A stretch of 64,000 nucleotides of DNA from Cordilura impudica. Its lineage: Eukaryota > Arthropoda > Insecta > Diptera > Scathophagidae. Both the position numbers and the translations under genes were made by a program. Positions 46,890 through 58,739 of this stretch are shown here, in pieces (positions within the stretch are counted from its first letter, which is position 1; every line of letters begins with the position of its first letter). The notes under the pieces were generated by a model. It saw nothing but the letters and a program-made list of their open reading frames with translations, was not told where the DNA came from and ran no database searches. Where the stretch lies: NCBI GenBank assembly GCA_963682025.1, contig OY821520.1, positions 139,962,042-140,026,041 of the forward strand. Direction: 5' to 3'.

Positions 46890-48249
46890 CAGAGACTTTA
46901 TGAGTTAATTGGGCAAATATTTATTATATGCCCTCCGTGAATGATCAACTTTACTTTGTTGAAATAAACATAACAAGTCCCTTTAGTAACTCGATCCAGA
47001 AAATCCAAAGGAAAGCCATAGTTTACATCTAATATAAAGCAGTTAATTTCTCTCAGAGATGTATGTTATTCAAAGTGGAAGCGATTTAAAACTACTGTGC
47101 TCAAAAAAGACTACCATTCTGCAAGGAAAAACGTTAACGACAGCATTAGAAAAGCTAAATCGATCTATTATTCAAGGCGTTTTGAGATCGCTATGGACTC
47201 ACGAAAAACCTGGAAACACGTTCGTGATATTGGTGTAGGGAAAGGTATTAAAAGTGTTGATAGCAGTGTTGATGTCAATGAGTTAAACTCAGTCTTCAGT
47301 AATTTACCAGTAGTACACAACAACAAATCCTCAATTTACAATTTTAACAATGATAACGACTCCATTAATTGTTTTGAATTTTCGTGTGCAACTTATGAAG
47401 ATGTTTATATTAGTGTTGTTGGTGCTAAATCCGATGCAATCGGACATGATAATATTCATTCATTCATAATTGTGAGGATTTTGCTGCCCTTTCGCTTGCC
47501 TTATTTAACATATTTCTTTAACTCAATTATAATCACAAGCACTTTCCCTTATAAATGGATGTATGTCAAAATAATTCCTGTACCTAAATCTACTAACCAA
47601 TACCGCCCCCATAGCAATCCTGTGTTACTTTTCAAAAGTACTCGAAAAGCTTCTTCACAAACAAATGACTACTTACATAAATGAGATGGGTTTGTTGACG
47701 AATATTCAATCAGATTTTTGTTCTAATCATAGCTGTGTTACTGCTTTGACTGAAGTAACTGAAAACATAAGGCAGGAACTGGTTGATAATAAAGTTTAAT
47801 TTTGGTCCTACTTGACCATTCTAAGGCCTTTGATACAGTCGACCACTTAATTCTATGTAATAAGCTGATCGTTCCCAATCCGTTTAATTGGAAAATAAAA
47901 TCTCAGCAACGTTGAATATTACGAGAGGAGTACCCCGGGGACCCATCTTAGGGTCTCTGCTTTTTTCTCTCTATGCTAATGATCCACCTTCACAACTTCT
48001 CTATTGCAAAATTAATATGTACACCGATGACGTGCAGTTATATTTAAGCAGTCCGACTGTTTCAATTAATCGGAATGTAGCAAATCTCGAAGGTTGGCTA
48101 CGGCCAACCAGCTATTTTGAAACCCATTAAAATCTAAATGTCTGGTGATAAGTACACGATCCAAATAACAACCAACCATGGTTCCTGATATTACAATTAA
48201 CAGTAAAAAAAAATGCTATTGTTTCATCTGCCAACAGCTCTCTATCGTA
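46890..48249 (+). pseudogene. LINE ORF2, linker and RT part
   Basis: By comparison with the copy at 7.8-10.5 kb: SVNDQLYFVEINI (46940s), LISLRDV-YSKWKRFKTTVL (47040-47100), KKDYHSARKNVNDSIRKAKS, DSRKTWKHVRDIGVGKG, then RT: KIIPVPKSTNQYRPHSN, TALTEV, LDHSKAFDTVDHLIL (47815-47860), ITRGVPRGPILGSLLFSLYA, and YTDDVQLYLSS where the catalytic YADD has become YTDD. It ends at IVSSANSSLS, immediately before the inserted element. Several stops and frameshifts. Confidence 0.85.
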
Positions 48250-50631
48250 CACGGTGCGCCTGGACCATTTTAAATGAAAAGTTCGTTTCACTCCAAAATT
48301 TCTTTTGGAGTCGTTAGGGGGACCCTCAAGGAACATTTCAAAGCAATTTTCAAAAAAATCGAATCGGCGCTTTTTTTAAAATTCGCGAAATACTGATTTT
48401 TAGGGTCTAAGCGTATTTTCTGTGTTTTGTGTATATGTATGCGTGAATATATGTGTATGTGAGCCATATTCAGATTGGTTTTGTTTACTGGCAAGAGACT
48501 AGCGGCTTTGTTTCTGTGGAGTAAACTTACAAAACTCGGACAGGGATGTAAAAAACAGTCTTGAGTTATAATATAGCTTTATTCAACGAATGTAGACTAG
48601 AAAACAAACAGTTTACAAATGGAGAGTGTTATGCCTGGTTTTCATTATGTCATTTTCAATGGCAATTGGTGTCAATTATTGTCAGTTGTATGAAAACGAA
48701 TTTTAATGTCTTATCATTTACAACCACTGGCAACATTTGACATCTGAAATGAAATTGCCAGCATGTTGGCAATTTGTTTGCGTTTGACAGCTGGATTTTT
48801 TGTTCGTTTATAAGATGTAATGAATACGTAATGAATAGAAAATTACAAGATGTCAGTTGAGGCAATCGTTTGTTGTCAGATTATATGACATTGTGAAAAC
48901 TACACATTATATTCGCATACAGCGCACAATAACTTGACCGGGTAATCTGGATGACTCTTGAGGACTTTGTATCGTGTCCAAGTTTTTGGGAAATCTGAAT
49001 GAGCTGATTCTATAGAATTCTTCTACGTAGTGCAATATGCAGTGTATTTTCGGAGTAATGGTCACCCCGAGAGCTTCATAAATCAAATGGAATTTCCGTA
49101 TATGTGCCTTAAAATCCGGATCAAAGTTGACAGAAAAACAAGATTTAACAACTTTCTTCAATGTCCTAAATGCTTCTACTATGTGACACAACTGAGACAT
49201 TTCTTTGCCTCTAATATATCGACCTCATCAAGCAGTGTTCTACACGCATTTCCTTCGAACATGGGACTACCGTACGTACATTGACGGTCTACGTGACAAT
49301 CACGAGCCCACTGAAGACTGACATCTTTATTTTCACGCATCATATGCTGGAACAGTGTGTTGACAGCTCCCAATAATAAGTGTAATTCTGGAGGCGGAAT
49401 TACATCAAGTATTCGTTGATTCAAACCTGAATCAAATAAAGGAGGATATATGCAGTTTTTGAAGAATTTTCCTCGAGTCTTGAGTCCTCCATCTAAATTC
49501 CACATTTCCGAATTCTCTTTGCAATTTCCAACAGTTCTGTAATTTGCGCAGTAAATTAAACTTCTTTGTTCAGCATCGCACCATGTACATGAATGGTGAC
49601 ACGTTGTTCTTCTTGGGGTCAATATCTACAGTCAACGGTTTCCCATGCTGCTGGGGCAGAACCAGTCCGCCATGTCCAGGTGAATCCGAATTTTGAGTCA
49701 CGTCGCCCATTCTGTCTTTCAATAGTCTTGAGGCTAGTTGGCCCTTTTGTCTATAATTTATGGGCATGGTCTGAACATTGACCATGAGATTCGTCATATT
49801 GCATACATGAATGATACCCCAGCCTAATAAGCCCAGGCATTTCACACAACGTTTATTTGGAAATGATTGTTCTTGCACTCTTTTAACTGGACCATAAGCC
49901 ATTTCTTTACGAGTTTCACTTTTACGGACGACCACTGGTTTAGCTTGAGCCGAAAAATTGTCCACAGATCTACTAACTAGAGTGCATATATGACACTGAC
50001 AATGTGGTGTTTTTGTGAATCCTCTCGTACTGAATTTAATAAACATAAATTTTTCCATTTCTGGTATCATGCACATCTGTCCTTCTTTCAACGACCTTCT
50101 AAACCGAGTATCACAAGCTGGACATAATACGGCAGGCATATTCAAATCACTTGCATCGAAGCCCCGGAATAATTTCTTCAATCTTAATTAAACTTTTCCT
50201 CGAATGACGATCATGTTTTTCGACTTGTTGCAACAATATAAGCAAATCTTGTATCGGTTCTCTTCGTGATTTCCACGTTTCTTATAATTCGGATAGAACA
50301 TTGCGATTTTCGATGGATTATGATGGTTACTCAAGTAAACCCACTTTAACACTAACATCTTACAAGAAAAATTCAAATTTTTGAGAAAGGGCAAACAAAA
50401 TAAAATTGAAACGGTGTCCTACCATTTGTTTGGAAAAATAGAGAGAATGTTCTGGCGCTCTCTCTCTCTCTCTCTCACCCTAAAAATCAGTATTTCGCGA
50501 TTTAAAAAAAAGCGCCAAGTCGATTTTTTTGAAAATTGCTTTGAAATGTTCCCTGAGGGTCCCCTAACGATTCCAAAAGGAATTTTGGAGTGACACGAAT
50601 TTTTTATTTAAAATGGTCCAGGCGTACCGTG
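48250..50631 (-). mobile_element. 2.4-kb TIR DNA transposon (CACGGTRCGCC) nested in LINE
   Basis: The left end CACGGTGCGCCTGGACCATT and the inverted right end (CACGGTACGCCTGGACCATT on the complement) match over ~150 bp, including CACTCCAAAATT and CCTCAAGGAACATTTCAAAG / its mirror GAAATGTTCCCTGAGGGTCC. The interrupted LINE frame fixes the site: ..CTCTATCG-TA before and TA-GTCAAATCAT after, so a TA target duplication is likely (the right end also carries CC before it). It encodes a transposase-like gene on the minus strand. Confidence 0.9.
48890..50270 (-). pseudogene. Uncharacterised transposase-like protein
   Basis: Reading from about 50270: CLYCCNKSKN, KLFRGFDASDLNMPAVLCPA with CPAC, CQCHIC (zinc-type Cys pairs), then RCVKCLGLLGWGIIHVC. 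After a frameshift near 49610: CHHSCTWCD, PPLFDSGLNQRILDVIPPPE, LHLLLGAVNTLF, CTYGSPMFEGNACRTLLDEV. A frameshift near 49195 then gives AFRTLKKVVKSCFSVNFDP and LGVTITPKIHCILHYVEEFY. After another shift come ESAHSDFPKTWTRYKV and HPDYPVKLLCAV-EYN. This motif series is that of an unnamed transposon-protein family of arthropods and cnidarians (PPELHLLLG, TPK-H-VFYH, S-H-DF-W-YKV). Inactive here through at least three frameshifts. Catalytic residues not identified. Confidence 0.7.
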
Positions 50632-51180
50632 CCTAGTCAAATCATCTAAATAATGTAGTTGGGCAAACTTGCGTTAAACTGAGATCTCTTTGGTCAACAC
50701 AATATTTCATACCTTTGAAAGTTAGAATTGTATTTGTCAAATGTATATTATTCCGGAACTTTTGTACGGCTGTGAAATTTTTGGTAATTGCGACTTCTCG
50801 AGCAAACGTCGTATAAATATTGCATATAATAACATTATTCGTTATGTTTTTGGTCGAATAAGATTTTCTCACATTACTCCCTTCTCTGAAAGACTTTTTG
50901 GCGTGTCTTTTGGTAATCTTTTAAGAATTAGAGTTATAATTTTTATGCACAAAATCATTTACACAAAAAATACCTAGCTATCTATTAGAAAAATTGCAGT
51001 TTGCCAGGTCTGATAGAGGAAGAAAGCTCATAATTGCTATTCATAGGATACTTGTCGCAAAACAGCAATTCTTTATGCATGGAGTTCGTCTTTAGAATGT
51101 ACTTCCAGAAACTAACAAACAACACAAGATTTTTTAAGAATCAAATTTTTGATTATTTTGTATAGTGAAATCTTTGTTTT
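50632..51180 (+). pseudogene. LINE ORF2 C-terminal part
   Basis: Continues the LINE frame after the inserted element: a TAG replaces the Trp of the sister copy, then SNHLNNVVGQ, KLRSLWSTQYF and LKVRIVFVK. After a frameshift, LLYGCEIFGNCDFSSKRRIN, YNNIIRYVFG and LFGVSFGNLLRIRVIIFMHK. It aligns without gap to the other copy on both sides of the insertion. Confidence 0.85.
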
Positions 51181-51358
51181 TGTAAGTTTTTATATTTTGT
51201 TATCTTCTTTTGTTGTTTAATTTCATAAATTATTAATATATGTAATTAATTTTATTTATATCAGCACATTGTACCCTTATAATTAATTAGTCCTGTACTG
51301 TAATTATAAGAATAATTTTTCTTGTTGCATTTAGCACAATAAATAAATAAAATAAATA

Positions 51359-53590
51359 TAATTATATTATTTTTTACAAAAATAAAAAATCTTATTTTCG
51401 ATCTTTATCAATTTACTGACGAGGGTTGGTGACTCTTCCCGAAACTGCTGTATAACCTGTCATGCAGAATATAGATCAATTTTTGAAACAAATGTGCTAA
51501 TGCTTTTGCTTTATTTAAAGTAAAAACATTTGATCTTGAACCTGAACAATTTCAAACTCAATCATAAAATAAATATATACTAGCAGATTCCAGCGCTCGA
51601 AATTCGAGTGCAATTTCAAGTCAAATTTATTTTTCAACTTAGCCAATTCACAAACCCACCGTTTTTTGGTTTATTATTATTGTGAATGAAGAAAAATAAC
51701 TCATTAACAAACACATTAACAAATTTAATAAACATACAAATAGCATAATTTTATGTATGTATGTGTTAGTAGCAAACTTAAATGCAATTTACACAAAATA
51801 AAGGAAAAAATTTTAAAATATGTAAAACTGCAAAACGGCTATAAAAAAATACCTTTCAAATAATATACGTTTGGTCAAAATCGGGACAAAACGGTAGAAC
51901 AAAACATCGGTCACAAGAAATTGCCTAGCCTATTAATATTATAGATTTAAATTTTGAAACTAACTGAGCTCATATAAAGGTGAATGTGAATTAATGAATT
52001 TTTGAGCTTTTCATTCATATTAATGTCCTCTAATGACTGAATCACCTTAAACTGTAAATTTATGAAGTGTGCACTTGTAAAGTCATGTAATGGTTTTCAC
52101 CAAAGCTTTTATTTACTACCAATTTCCATTCTCATTCTTTCCAAAATAGAGCGGGAAGCGAAGAAACATAACTTATTAAATTTTTGGATGCTCTAATATA
52201 AACAGGTAGGGTGTCGTATATATCAGGATAGAATGTAAAAATCATACTTGGGTTTTTGATATTATTAAAAAAAGTTTAAAAAAAACAATTTATTATTTTT
52301 AGTACCTACTGCTTTCTTTGCCCATAATTATAGGAATCTGTGTGTTTGTAAATACACATTTGCTTATGGCATTTTTTTTTAATTTTTTTTTACCATAAAA
52401 TTTAGTTTTCCTTTTTTTACATATTTTCATATTTTTTTTATTTTTATTTATTTAATTTTTTTTTTATTTTTTATTTCGTATGATTTATTGTTAATGCTAG
52501 TGTGTTCTAAAATTAATGTAATGTTTTAAAGAAAATTTTGTGAAACATAGTTGTGTCTTACTTACATTTATCTTTAAAGAATTCTATTAATTCTAAAAAA
52601 TAAGTACGAGATATTTTTGTGAAAAAACCTTAATGCTCGTTTAAAAACATTTTTGTTATCATCTCTCTTAAGATCTTAATATTCTACCGGGTTTTCTACT
52701 ATTTTAATGGAAATTGTTTTGACTAAAAACATAATTTGATGTCACTTTTCTTTTTGAAGAAAATGCAATAAAAATACATAAGGACAAGTGGCAGCCACTG
52801 CTTAACAATAGATTCAAAGTCAAAAATAACAGCAACAGCACCAGAAAGACTTATTATCGACGAGAAGTGGAAAATCAACAAGAACAATAACACACACTAA
52901 CTAACAAATTTTTAAAAGATGCAATAAATTTCCAACAACATGACATACCATCATGACCACGAGACTTTTTAAGCAATTTATGTCGTCGCTGTCACGTTAA
53001 GAGCATTTCATGTTGGTAGATGAAAGTTGTTTATTATGTTTGTATAGTTTTTCGTTGCTATAGCAACTATTATTCCTAATAGAGATAACGATGTTAATGA
53101 TGATGTTCATAATTTAGATGTGGTTGTTGTTGCTGTCGCTGTTGTTACTTATGAGCTTCGCGAAAACAGATTTACGTTTCACCTGTCATGTTATGCATGC
53201 AAATATTGTTGTTTGTAGGTTAACATCAAAGTAAACATTATTTTGAACTGTTTGCTGATTTTTTATACATATGTATGCGTGCACTACTGCACTGCAGCTG
53301 CAAAAGTTTAACACCGCAACATGAAGCGCTAGTTGTTGGTAATACTCTTACTAACAAAACCAATATACATACATAAGCCATCATGTTTTGACATGATAAA
53401 AACATGCTAAAATATTATATTCTAAATTATAGAAATGAAGTTTTATCATTATTTAATGAGAAATTCACCACTACATAGCGCAGTGTTGGTGCTAAATTTT
53501 GTAACGATTCTAGCAGAGAAATCTTAATTATGCAAATGCATTTTATCACTCAAGCAATATGGGTTATGAAATTTTTCTACCTAGGACTTT
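51359..53590. other. Mostly unassigned AT-rich DNA
   Basis: Contains the small repeat at 51590-51955 (listed separately). The interval 52370-52480 is T-rich low complexity. The interval 52780-53400 looks unique, with GTTGTTGTTGCTGTCGCTGTTG-type repeats and TTATGCATGCAAATATT. No gene is seen. Confidence 0.4.
51750..51955 (-). repeat. Small dispersed repeat, partner of 37545-37740
   Basis: Inverted match to 37545-37740, ending AAATTGCCTAGCCTATTAATATTATAG. Confidence 0.6.
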
Positions 53591-53680
53591 AGGTGAGTGT
53601 GTTAAAGCACATGACCAAAAAGTGCAAGTACGAGTGTATGTGGGATAGACGCAGGTTCAAACCTCACGGCCGCCCTAAGT
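53588..53680 (+). ncRNA. tRNA-like segment, possible SINE head or tRNA pseudogene
   Basis: TTTAGGTGAGTGTGTTAAAGCA (53590-53610) fits a pol III A box and D-arm. GCAGGTTCAAACCTCACGG (53651-53669) fits a B box with a T-arm (GGTTCAAACC). The spacing is right for a tRNA-derived promoter. The flanks CTACCTAGG and CCTAAGTAG are inverted. No clear anticodon arm or full acceptor stem was found. Directly downstream (53688-53722) is the hairpin-side scrap of a dispersed repeat arm (GGGTCTCTAAACGCATGG). Confidence 0.45.
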
Positions 53681-53687
53681 AGAAAAA

Positions 53688-53722
53688 TGGGGTCTCTAAA
53701 CGCATGGTATAGGGTATCATTT
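53688..53722 (-). repeat. Short fragment of the main dispersed repeat
   Basis: GGGGTCTCTAAACGCATGGTATAGGGTATC, the segment normally just inside the hairpin; the hairpin is absent. Confidence 0.75.
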
Positions 53723-53917
53723 CTTATAAAACACAAAATATAATACTAAAGAGAGATGGTGAATTTATCTTACATCTATAACATAAGTTTTTAATTTATG
53801 AATACACATATAATCAATAATGAATTGAATCGGAGAAGGAAAATGTTTAGTTTTAAAACCTTCAATAGACTATTAAAGGAGGTATGCATACTACTGAGAG
53901 ATCGCAGGAACAATAAA

Positions 53918-54176
53918 TAAATAAAATTTCATTTTATTATTTTTTTTTTTTTCTTAATCTTGATATAGATTTGAAAGGTAATCATTATTGGAATGATTAC
54001 ATGAGACTTGAAAATTTTTTAATATTAATTCAATACTGGTGTATTCTACATCACATATAGTGTGTAGTCGTTGTGTGAAAAAGTGTCAAGGCAAATTAAT
54101 TACCATTATGAGAAGTTTATTCTGGCTGATTTGGATTTTCTTAAAATGTGCTTTTGCACATGTTCCCCAAATAACG
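53918..54176 (-). pseudogene. Jockey LINE 3' fragment
   Basis: On the minus strand: VWGTCAKAHFKKIQISQNKL, NLP-stop-HFFTQRLHTICDVEY, matching the end of the jockey ORF2 at about 31150-30990 (VWSTAAQCHIKKLQIAQNKL, LPWHYSTQRLHSL). The tail is AT-rich (AATAAATAAATAAAATT, complement). 5'-truncated at the junction with the LINE at 54177. Confidence 0.8.
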
Positions 54177-54460
54177 AACAGGTCTCAGTGGGTTAAATTT
54201 AGAAAAGCTATCTCTAAAAATATCCAAGTGTTTTCTGGTGTTCCACATGAAAATCATCTTGGTCCAGTACTTTTTACCTAATTTATCAACGATCTCCCTT
54301 CTGTTATTCAATTTTCAAAAATTCTATTATACGCTGATGATGTCAAACTATTTTCCTCTCTTCAAAATTCCATTCAACATGTATTGCTATTGCTAGTGGA
54401 GCTCAATGTAAAAAAATGCAAGCACATGTCCTTTTACAGATGTAAATTTCTACATACTAG
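54177..54460 (+). pseudogene. LINE family P, reverse transcriptase part
   Basis: NRSQWVKFRKAISKNIQVFS, GVPHENHLGPVLFT, then after a TAA FINDLPSVIQFSKILLYADDVKLFSSLQN with an intact catalytic YADD, and LNVKKCKHMSFYRCKF. It is cut at 54461 by an inserted minus-strand LINE and resumes at 57262. Confidence 0.85.
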
Positions 54461-57265
54461 TTATTTATTTATTTATTTATTGTTCGTTTAACTTATAATT
54501 ACAAATTATAAGAAAACGTAGTTGAGAGCAATAGCATCGTAGGCCTTCAGCTCTTTGTATTAAAATAAAATATTATAATTTATTTAATAACTTAAAGATA
54601 ATACGTATATACATATTTACATGTTTTATATTTCATTGTAAAGATTTGATGTTTTGAGAAATTTAGTCAACAGGGCAATATTATCTATAGAAGGATGGAA
54701 CAGTGGATACAAACGGTCGGAAATTGGAAATATGGCTTTACGGAAGTTATTAGTTTTCGGGCAGTCACAAAGGAAATGTGATGGATTTGTGGAATATGGG
54801 ATGTTACAGTTACAGAAAGGTGTGGTATTGTTATTAAATAAATGTCCATGTGTGACTCTAGTATGACCTAGCCGTAATCGTTCGTATTTAGTACAATCTA
54901 GTCTGCTAACATTCTTCATATTGTAGTTCATGTAGCTGTAAATGGTTTTCATATTTCGATTAATATTTCTATACCAGGAAGACGTTGCGTCAAAAATTAG
55001 GTCTTGTTCATTTTCTGAGTATTTTCTGTCAATTAATGATAGCAAGTCTTTTCGATTGAAGTTTTGAGTTGAATGTAAAGGATGTTTGAAAAATCAGTTT
55101 TGGATCCGTCGGTGTATAAAAATTGAAAATCCTTAAGATTATCCTTGATCGCGATAAACATTGTATTAAATTGAGATATATCAGTAGTGGATTTTGATAG
55201 TTCATGCAGGTATATATTGATGGTCGTAGGGTCTGATGACCAAGGGGGGAGCTGTTTCAACCTGTTCTTAGGAATATGTAAAGGGATGTCTAATTGATTA
55301 CAATTTCGTATTGTCCTGTAAATGGCTGATGGTACTTTGGGTATTTTTTTTTTTTTTGAAATTTTAACTTTCTTTGCTATCTGATGTAGCGGAGTATTGG
55401 TATTATATAACAATATACGAACGAGTTTTGTAGTTTCAATTTCTCGTTGTGTATTTAATGGTTTAATGTTAGCTTCAAACAACATATTGTTTATTGGCGT
55501 AGAACGGAAAGCGCCGAGTGAAGTTCTAACAGCTGAGTTAATTATTGAATCAATTTTTCTAAGTTGGGATCTAGGAGCTGATCCAAAGAGTGGAAGACCA
55601 TAATTTATTTTTGAGATTATAAGAGCTTTGGTAACTGAAATGAGAGAGATTGTATTGCAGTTAACTCTTGTGCCAGCAAGACATTTTAAAATGTTTAGCC
55701 GGTGTGTTAGGGCAGTTGTTAGGTTGTCAATGTGATCGTTCCATTTGTATCTCTTATTAATGGTTACGCCAAGTATCCTCAGAGTATCCGTTTTTGAAAT
55801 TACGATGTTCGATGAACGAATTTCGCAATGACAGTTTCTAAGTCTACACACATGTATATATTTACATTTTGTGGTAGAGAGTGTAGTTCCAGTTGCAGTA
55901 CACCAATTTTTAATGTCATTAAATAGATTGTCCAAATTGAGCACAGTGTTTATCTTTCTGTCCGAACGAATAATTAAATTAAAGTCGTCGGCGTATGCAC
56001 AGAAATCAATTTCCTTATGAAGGGAAATGATTGAACATAATTTATTATATGCTATCACAAAAAGAATAACTGATAAGGGGGATCTCTGGGGTATTCCATT
56101 ATGTAGAGGGAAGGAGTTTGAGTAACAATTTTTGATTCGTACTGTTATTTTTCTATTAGTCATAAAATTAAACACGTATCGTATAATATTTGGGCCGACT
56201 TTCCATTCTATTAACTGATCCAATATTGAATGAATTCCTACTTTATCAAATGCTCGTTCAAAGTCAAGTGATAATATGTTCGCATGTTTACGTGATGAGA
56301 GGCAATTAGTGATTTGGTAGTCTAGATAAAGTAGACTATCAATTGTCGAGCTCCCCTTTCTGAAACCAAACTGCCGGTTATTAAGCAGCTTATTTGCAGT
56401 AATAAACCACCATAACCTATTGGCAATGATTTTGTCTAAAACTTTGGATAAGCAAGGGTTCAACGAAATGGGTCGATATGACTTCATCATAGTTTTGTCG
56501 TATCCGGGCTTAGGAATGGCTATAACTACGCTATTTTCGAACTGTTGAGGAATGTAATTGGAAAGTATATTATTATAAAGGTTTAAAATTCTTACTTTTA
56601 TTTGATGAGGTAACATTTTCAACATTGGATACGAGATCCTGTCCATTCCCGGGGTTTTTCCTTTTAATTTACTTAAGGTGGAACTTAGCTCAACGATATT
56701 TATATTGCCTTCTATTCTTAGTGCCTCAGCGCAAGGTATAGTTGTAGCAAGATTTGAAACCATATTTTGTTTGTTTGCTCTAAAATTATTTGAAAAATTT
56801 AAATCAGATGAATTGTCGGACCAGTTTCTTCCAAATTCCTGCGCCATTTCCATGTTATCAGTAATCTTAACGTTAGGGTTATCCAGTGAAGATATGCAGT
56901 GTATATTTTGTGATTTTTTGTAGCCGGTAAAATTTCGAATATTTGTTCATATTTTGTCAGTAGGTGTATTTGGATTGATTGTAGAAGTGAAGGAGGTGAT
57001 AGAGTCTTTTTTGGTTAATTTAATTTTTCTTTTATATAAAGAATTTGACTTTTTATAGTTTAACAGATTTGTTTGGTTAATGTTCCTTTTGAATATATGC
57101 CAAAGCCTATTCTTTTCTGCTTTTAGCTTTTCTAGTTCACTATTCCACCATGGGACTTTTTTACATTTTCGTCCGCATATATCTTTGGCAATAAACAAAA
57201 CTTATGGCGTTCTTGGATTTGGGACTTTTTTACATTTTCGTCCGCATATATCTTTGGCAATAAAC
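54461..57265 (-). mobile_element. RNase H-bearing LINE (I-like), 5'-truncated
   Basis: Minus-strand LINE with tail (AATA)n at the 54461-54482 edge. It lies inside a family P LINE (54177-54460 and 57262-57830 flank it), so it is the younger insertion. The 5' end (about 57241) falls in the endonuclease/linker. The I-like placement is based on RNase H after the RT and a C-terminal Cys/His motif. Confidence 0.87.
54626..57198 (-). pseudogene. I-like LINE ORF2: RT, RNase H remnant, Cys/His tail
   Basis: The linker CKKVPWWNSELEKLKAEKNR (57190s-57100) and a stop near 56947 precede the long frame 56853-55033. RT motifs: GKTPGMDRISYPMLKMLP, SYRPISLNPCLSKVLDKI, NNRQFGFRKGSSTIDSLL, SLDFERAFDKVGIHSIL, NGIPQRSPLSVILFVIAYN (usual QGSPLS), CAYADDFNLIIRS with the catalytic Asp pair. 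RNase H begins with FLYTDGSKTDFS but is deleted right after. The C-terminal frame 55045-54626 has YERLRLGHTRVTHGHLF and CNCNIPYSTNPSHFLCDCP, the terminal Cys/His motif of this class. Main damage: the RNase H deletion plus the upstream stop. Confidence 0.88.
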
Positions 57266-57290
57266 AAAACTTATAGCGTTCTTGGATATA
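57153..57290. repeat. 69-bp tandem duplication across a LINE/LINE junction
   Basis: GGGACTTTTTTACATTTTCG..CAATAAACAAAACTTATGGCG..TTCTTGGAT at 57153-57221 repeats at 57222-57290 with one or two changes. Each copy joins I-like LINE sequence to the AGCGTTCTTGGAT start of the family P LINE, so the duplication arose after the nested insertion. Confidence 0.85.
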
Positions 57291-57830
57291 TGAAGCGATG
57301 GAGTTAAAAATTTTCTAATCCATATGTAACCAAACAGCTATATAAATCCCTGGTTCGTTCTATCCTGGAATATGCTTCTATGATATGGGATCCGTGTTAC
57401 ATTATTCATAAAAAACATTATTCATATAAATTTCGTGGAATCTGTCCAGAAGCAATTTCTTTTATTCTGTCTTCGTGGACTTGGACAGAACTCCCCTGCC
57501 CTCTTATAAAACTTCGTATAAATTCAGACTTGCTCTAATCAAGTTACCGACACTGAAAATTCGTAGAACTATGCTTAGCATTTCCTTTATGCTCAGTTTT
57601 TTCCATTGCGATATTGATTCCAATTACTTGTTAAGTAGAATTCAACTTAATATTCAATCGAAGCCTACATGAAACTTTAAGCACTTAAATATCAATTATT
57701 TTCGATTTAACTGTGTGAGCAATTTAATGGAATTTACCACATCATAGGTTTGTCCGAAGATTAAGAAACGTAAAATTATTCTATTTCCAAATAATTAAAT
57801 CGTCTTTATTTTACTTGTCGCATCTATTTA
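57262..57830 (+). pseudogene. LINE family P, C-terminal part
   Basis: SVLGYMKRWS, NPYVTKQLYKSLVRSILEYA, SMIWDP; after several frame changes LPPY-like SSYRHRKFVELCLAF and a final NYFRFNCVSN. This is the region downstream of the RT in the LINE whose RT lies at 54177-54460. About 50 residues between the halves are missing. Confidence 0.75.
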
Positions 57831-57968
57831 TATATACACTAAATATATATATATATATATTGATTCCTATGGTTCCAAGTTGGAACAAAGGGCCGTAAAT
57901 ATACATACTTATTAATTTTCAAAGATATTTGAAATTCCATGGACTTTAAAAAAATAAATAAAAATGAA

Positions 57969-58739
57969 ACAAGTAAGAAAATTATAGTCGGTCTAGACCG
58001 ACTATATGATACCCTATACCATGCGTTTAGAGACCCTATCTCATAGGCCCAACTAACTGGACATAAAAAATAAGCATAAACCAAATTTGAGTGGGATTTT
58101 TATTAATTTTTTTTGGCTGCAGATATGAAAAAGTTCATATCGGATGCTATATCTATATGGGGATTAGGCCCAAAAATGGACCGATTCTGGCCATGTTTGG
58201 TAAAATCTCTTGTATTTTGCAAAAATATATACAAACAAAATTTGAGAAGAATCAGTGCAATATTTTTGTTTTTTGATAGATTTAAGCAGCTCTATATGGG
58301 GCCTACGACTAAGAGTTTTCCCATAGGGATCATTTTTGGACTACTCATTAATGGATGTAATAAACGCATACAAACTCAATTTGAGTAAGATCTATATGAC
58401 AATTAGGATCTTATGGCAATTTATGTTGATTTCATAGCGGTCATTTGTATGGGGGCTGGTTCTGAACATGGACCGATTCTCACCAATTTCAACAGCCTTC
58501 ATCCTATAACAGCTTACATACAAAATTTCATCAAAATGTTTTCATATTTGCGACCTGCAGTTTGATTAAAAGGTTTACATGGACACATAAACGGACGCAC
58601 ATCGTTAAATCAAATCAGTTAGTGATTCTGATTCGATCGGTATAATAAAAGGTGGGTCTAGGTCAAATATTTTTGGTAGTTACAAACAGCAGCACAAAGT
58701 CATTATACCCAAACCACATAGTGGTATAGGGTATAAAAA
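57969..58739 (+). repeat. Dispersed repeat arm, complete
   Basis: Runs from ACAAGTAAGAAAATTATAGTCGG, with the perfect 20-bp palindrome, to CCACATAGTGGTATAGGGTA. The GTCC tract is nearly lost. It is one of the best-preserved termini. Confidence 0.88.

Larger units (their letters stand above)
46885..51358 (+). mobile_element. CR1/L2-like LINE split by a DNA transposon
   Basis: Same family as 7757-10460. The left part is 46885-48249, the right part 50632-51358, and between them lies a 2.4-kb TIR element. The tail is CACAATAAATAAATAAAATA at 51330-51350, equivalent to the tail of the sister copy. 5'-truncated just upstream of the RT linker. Confidence 0.88.
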
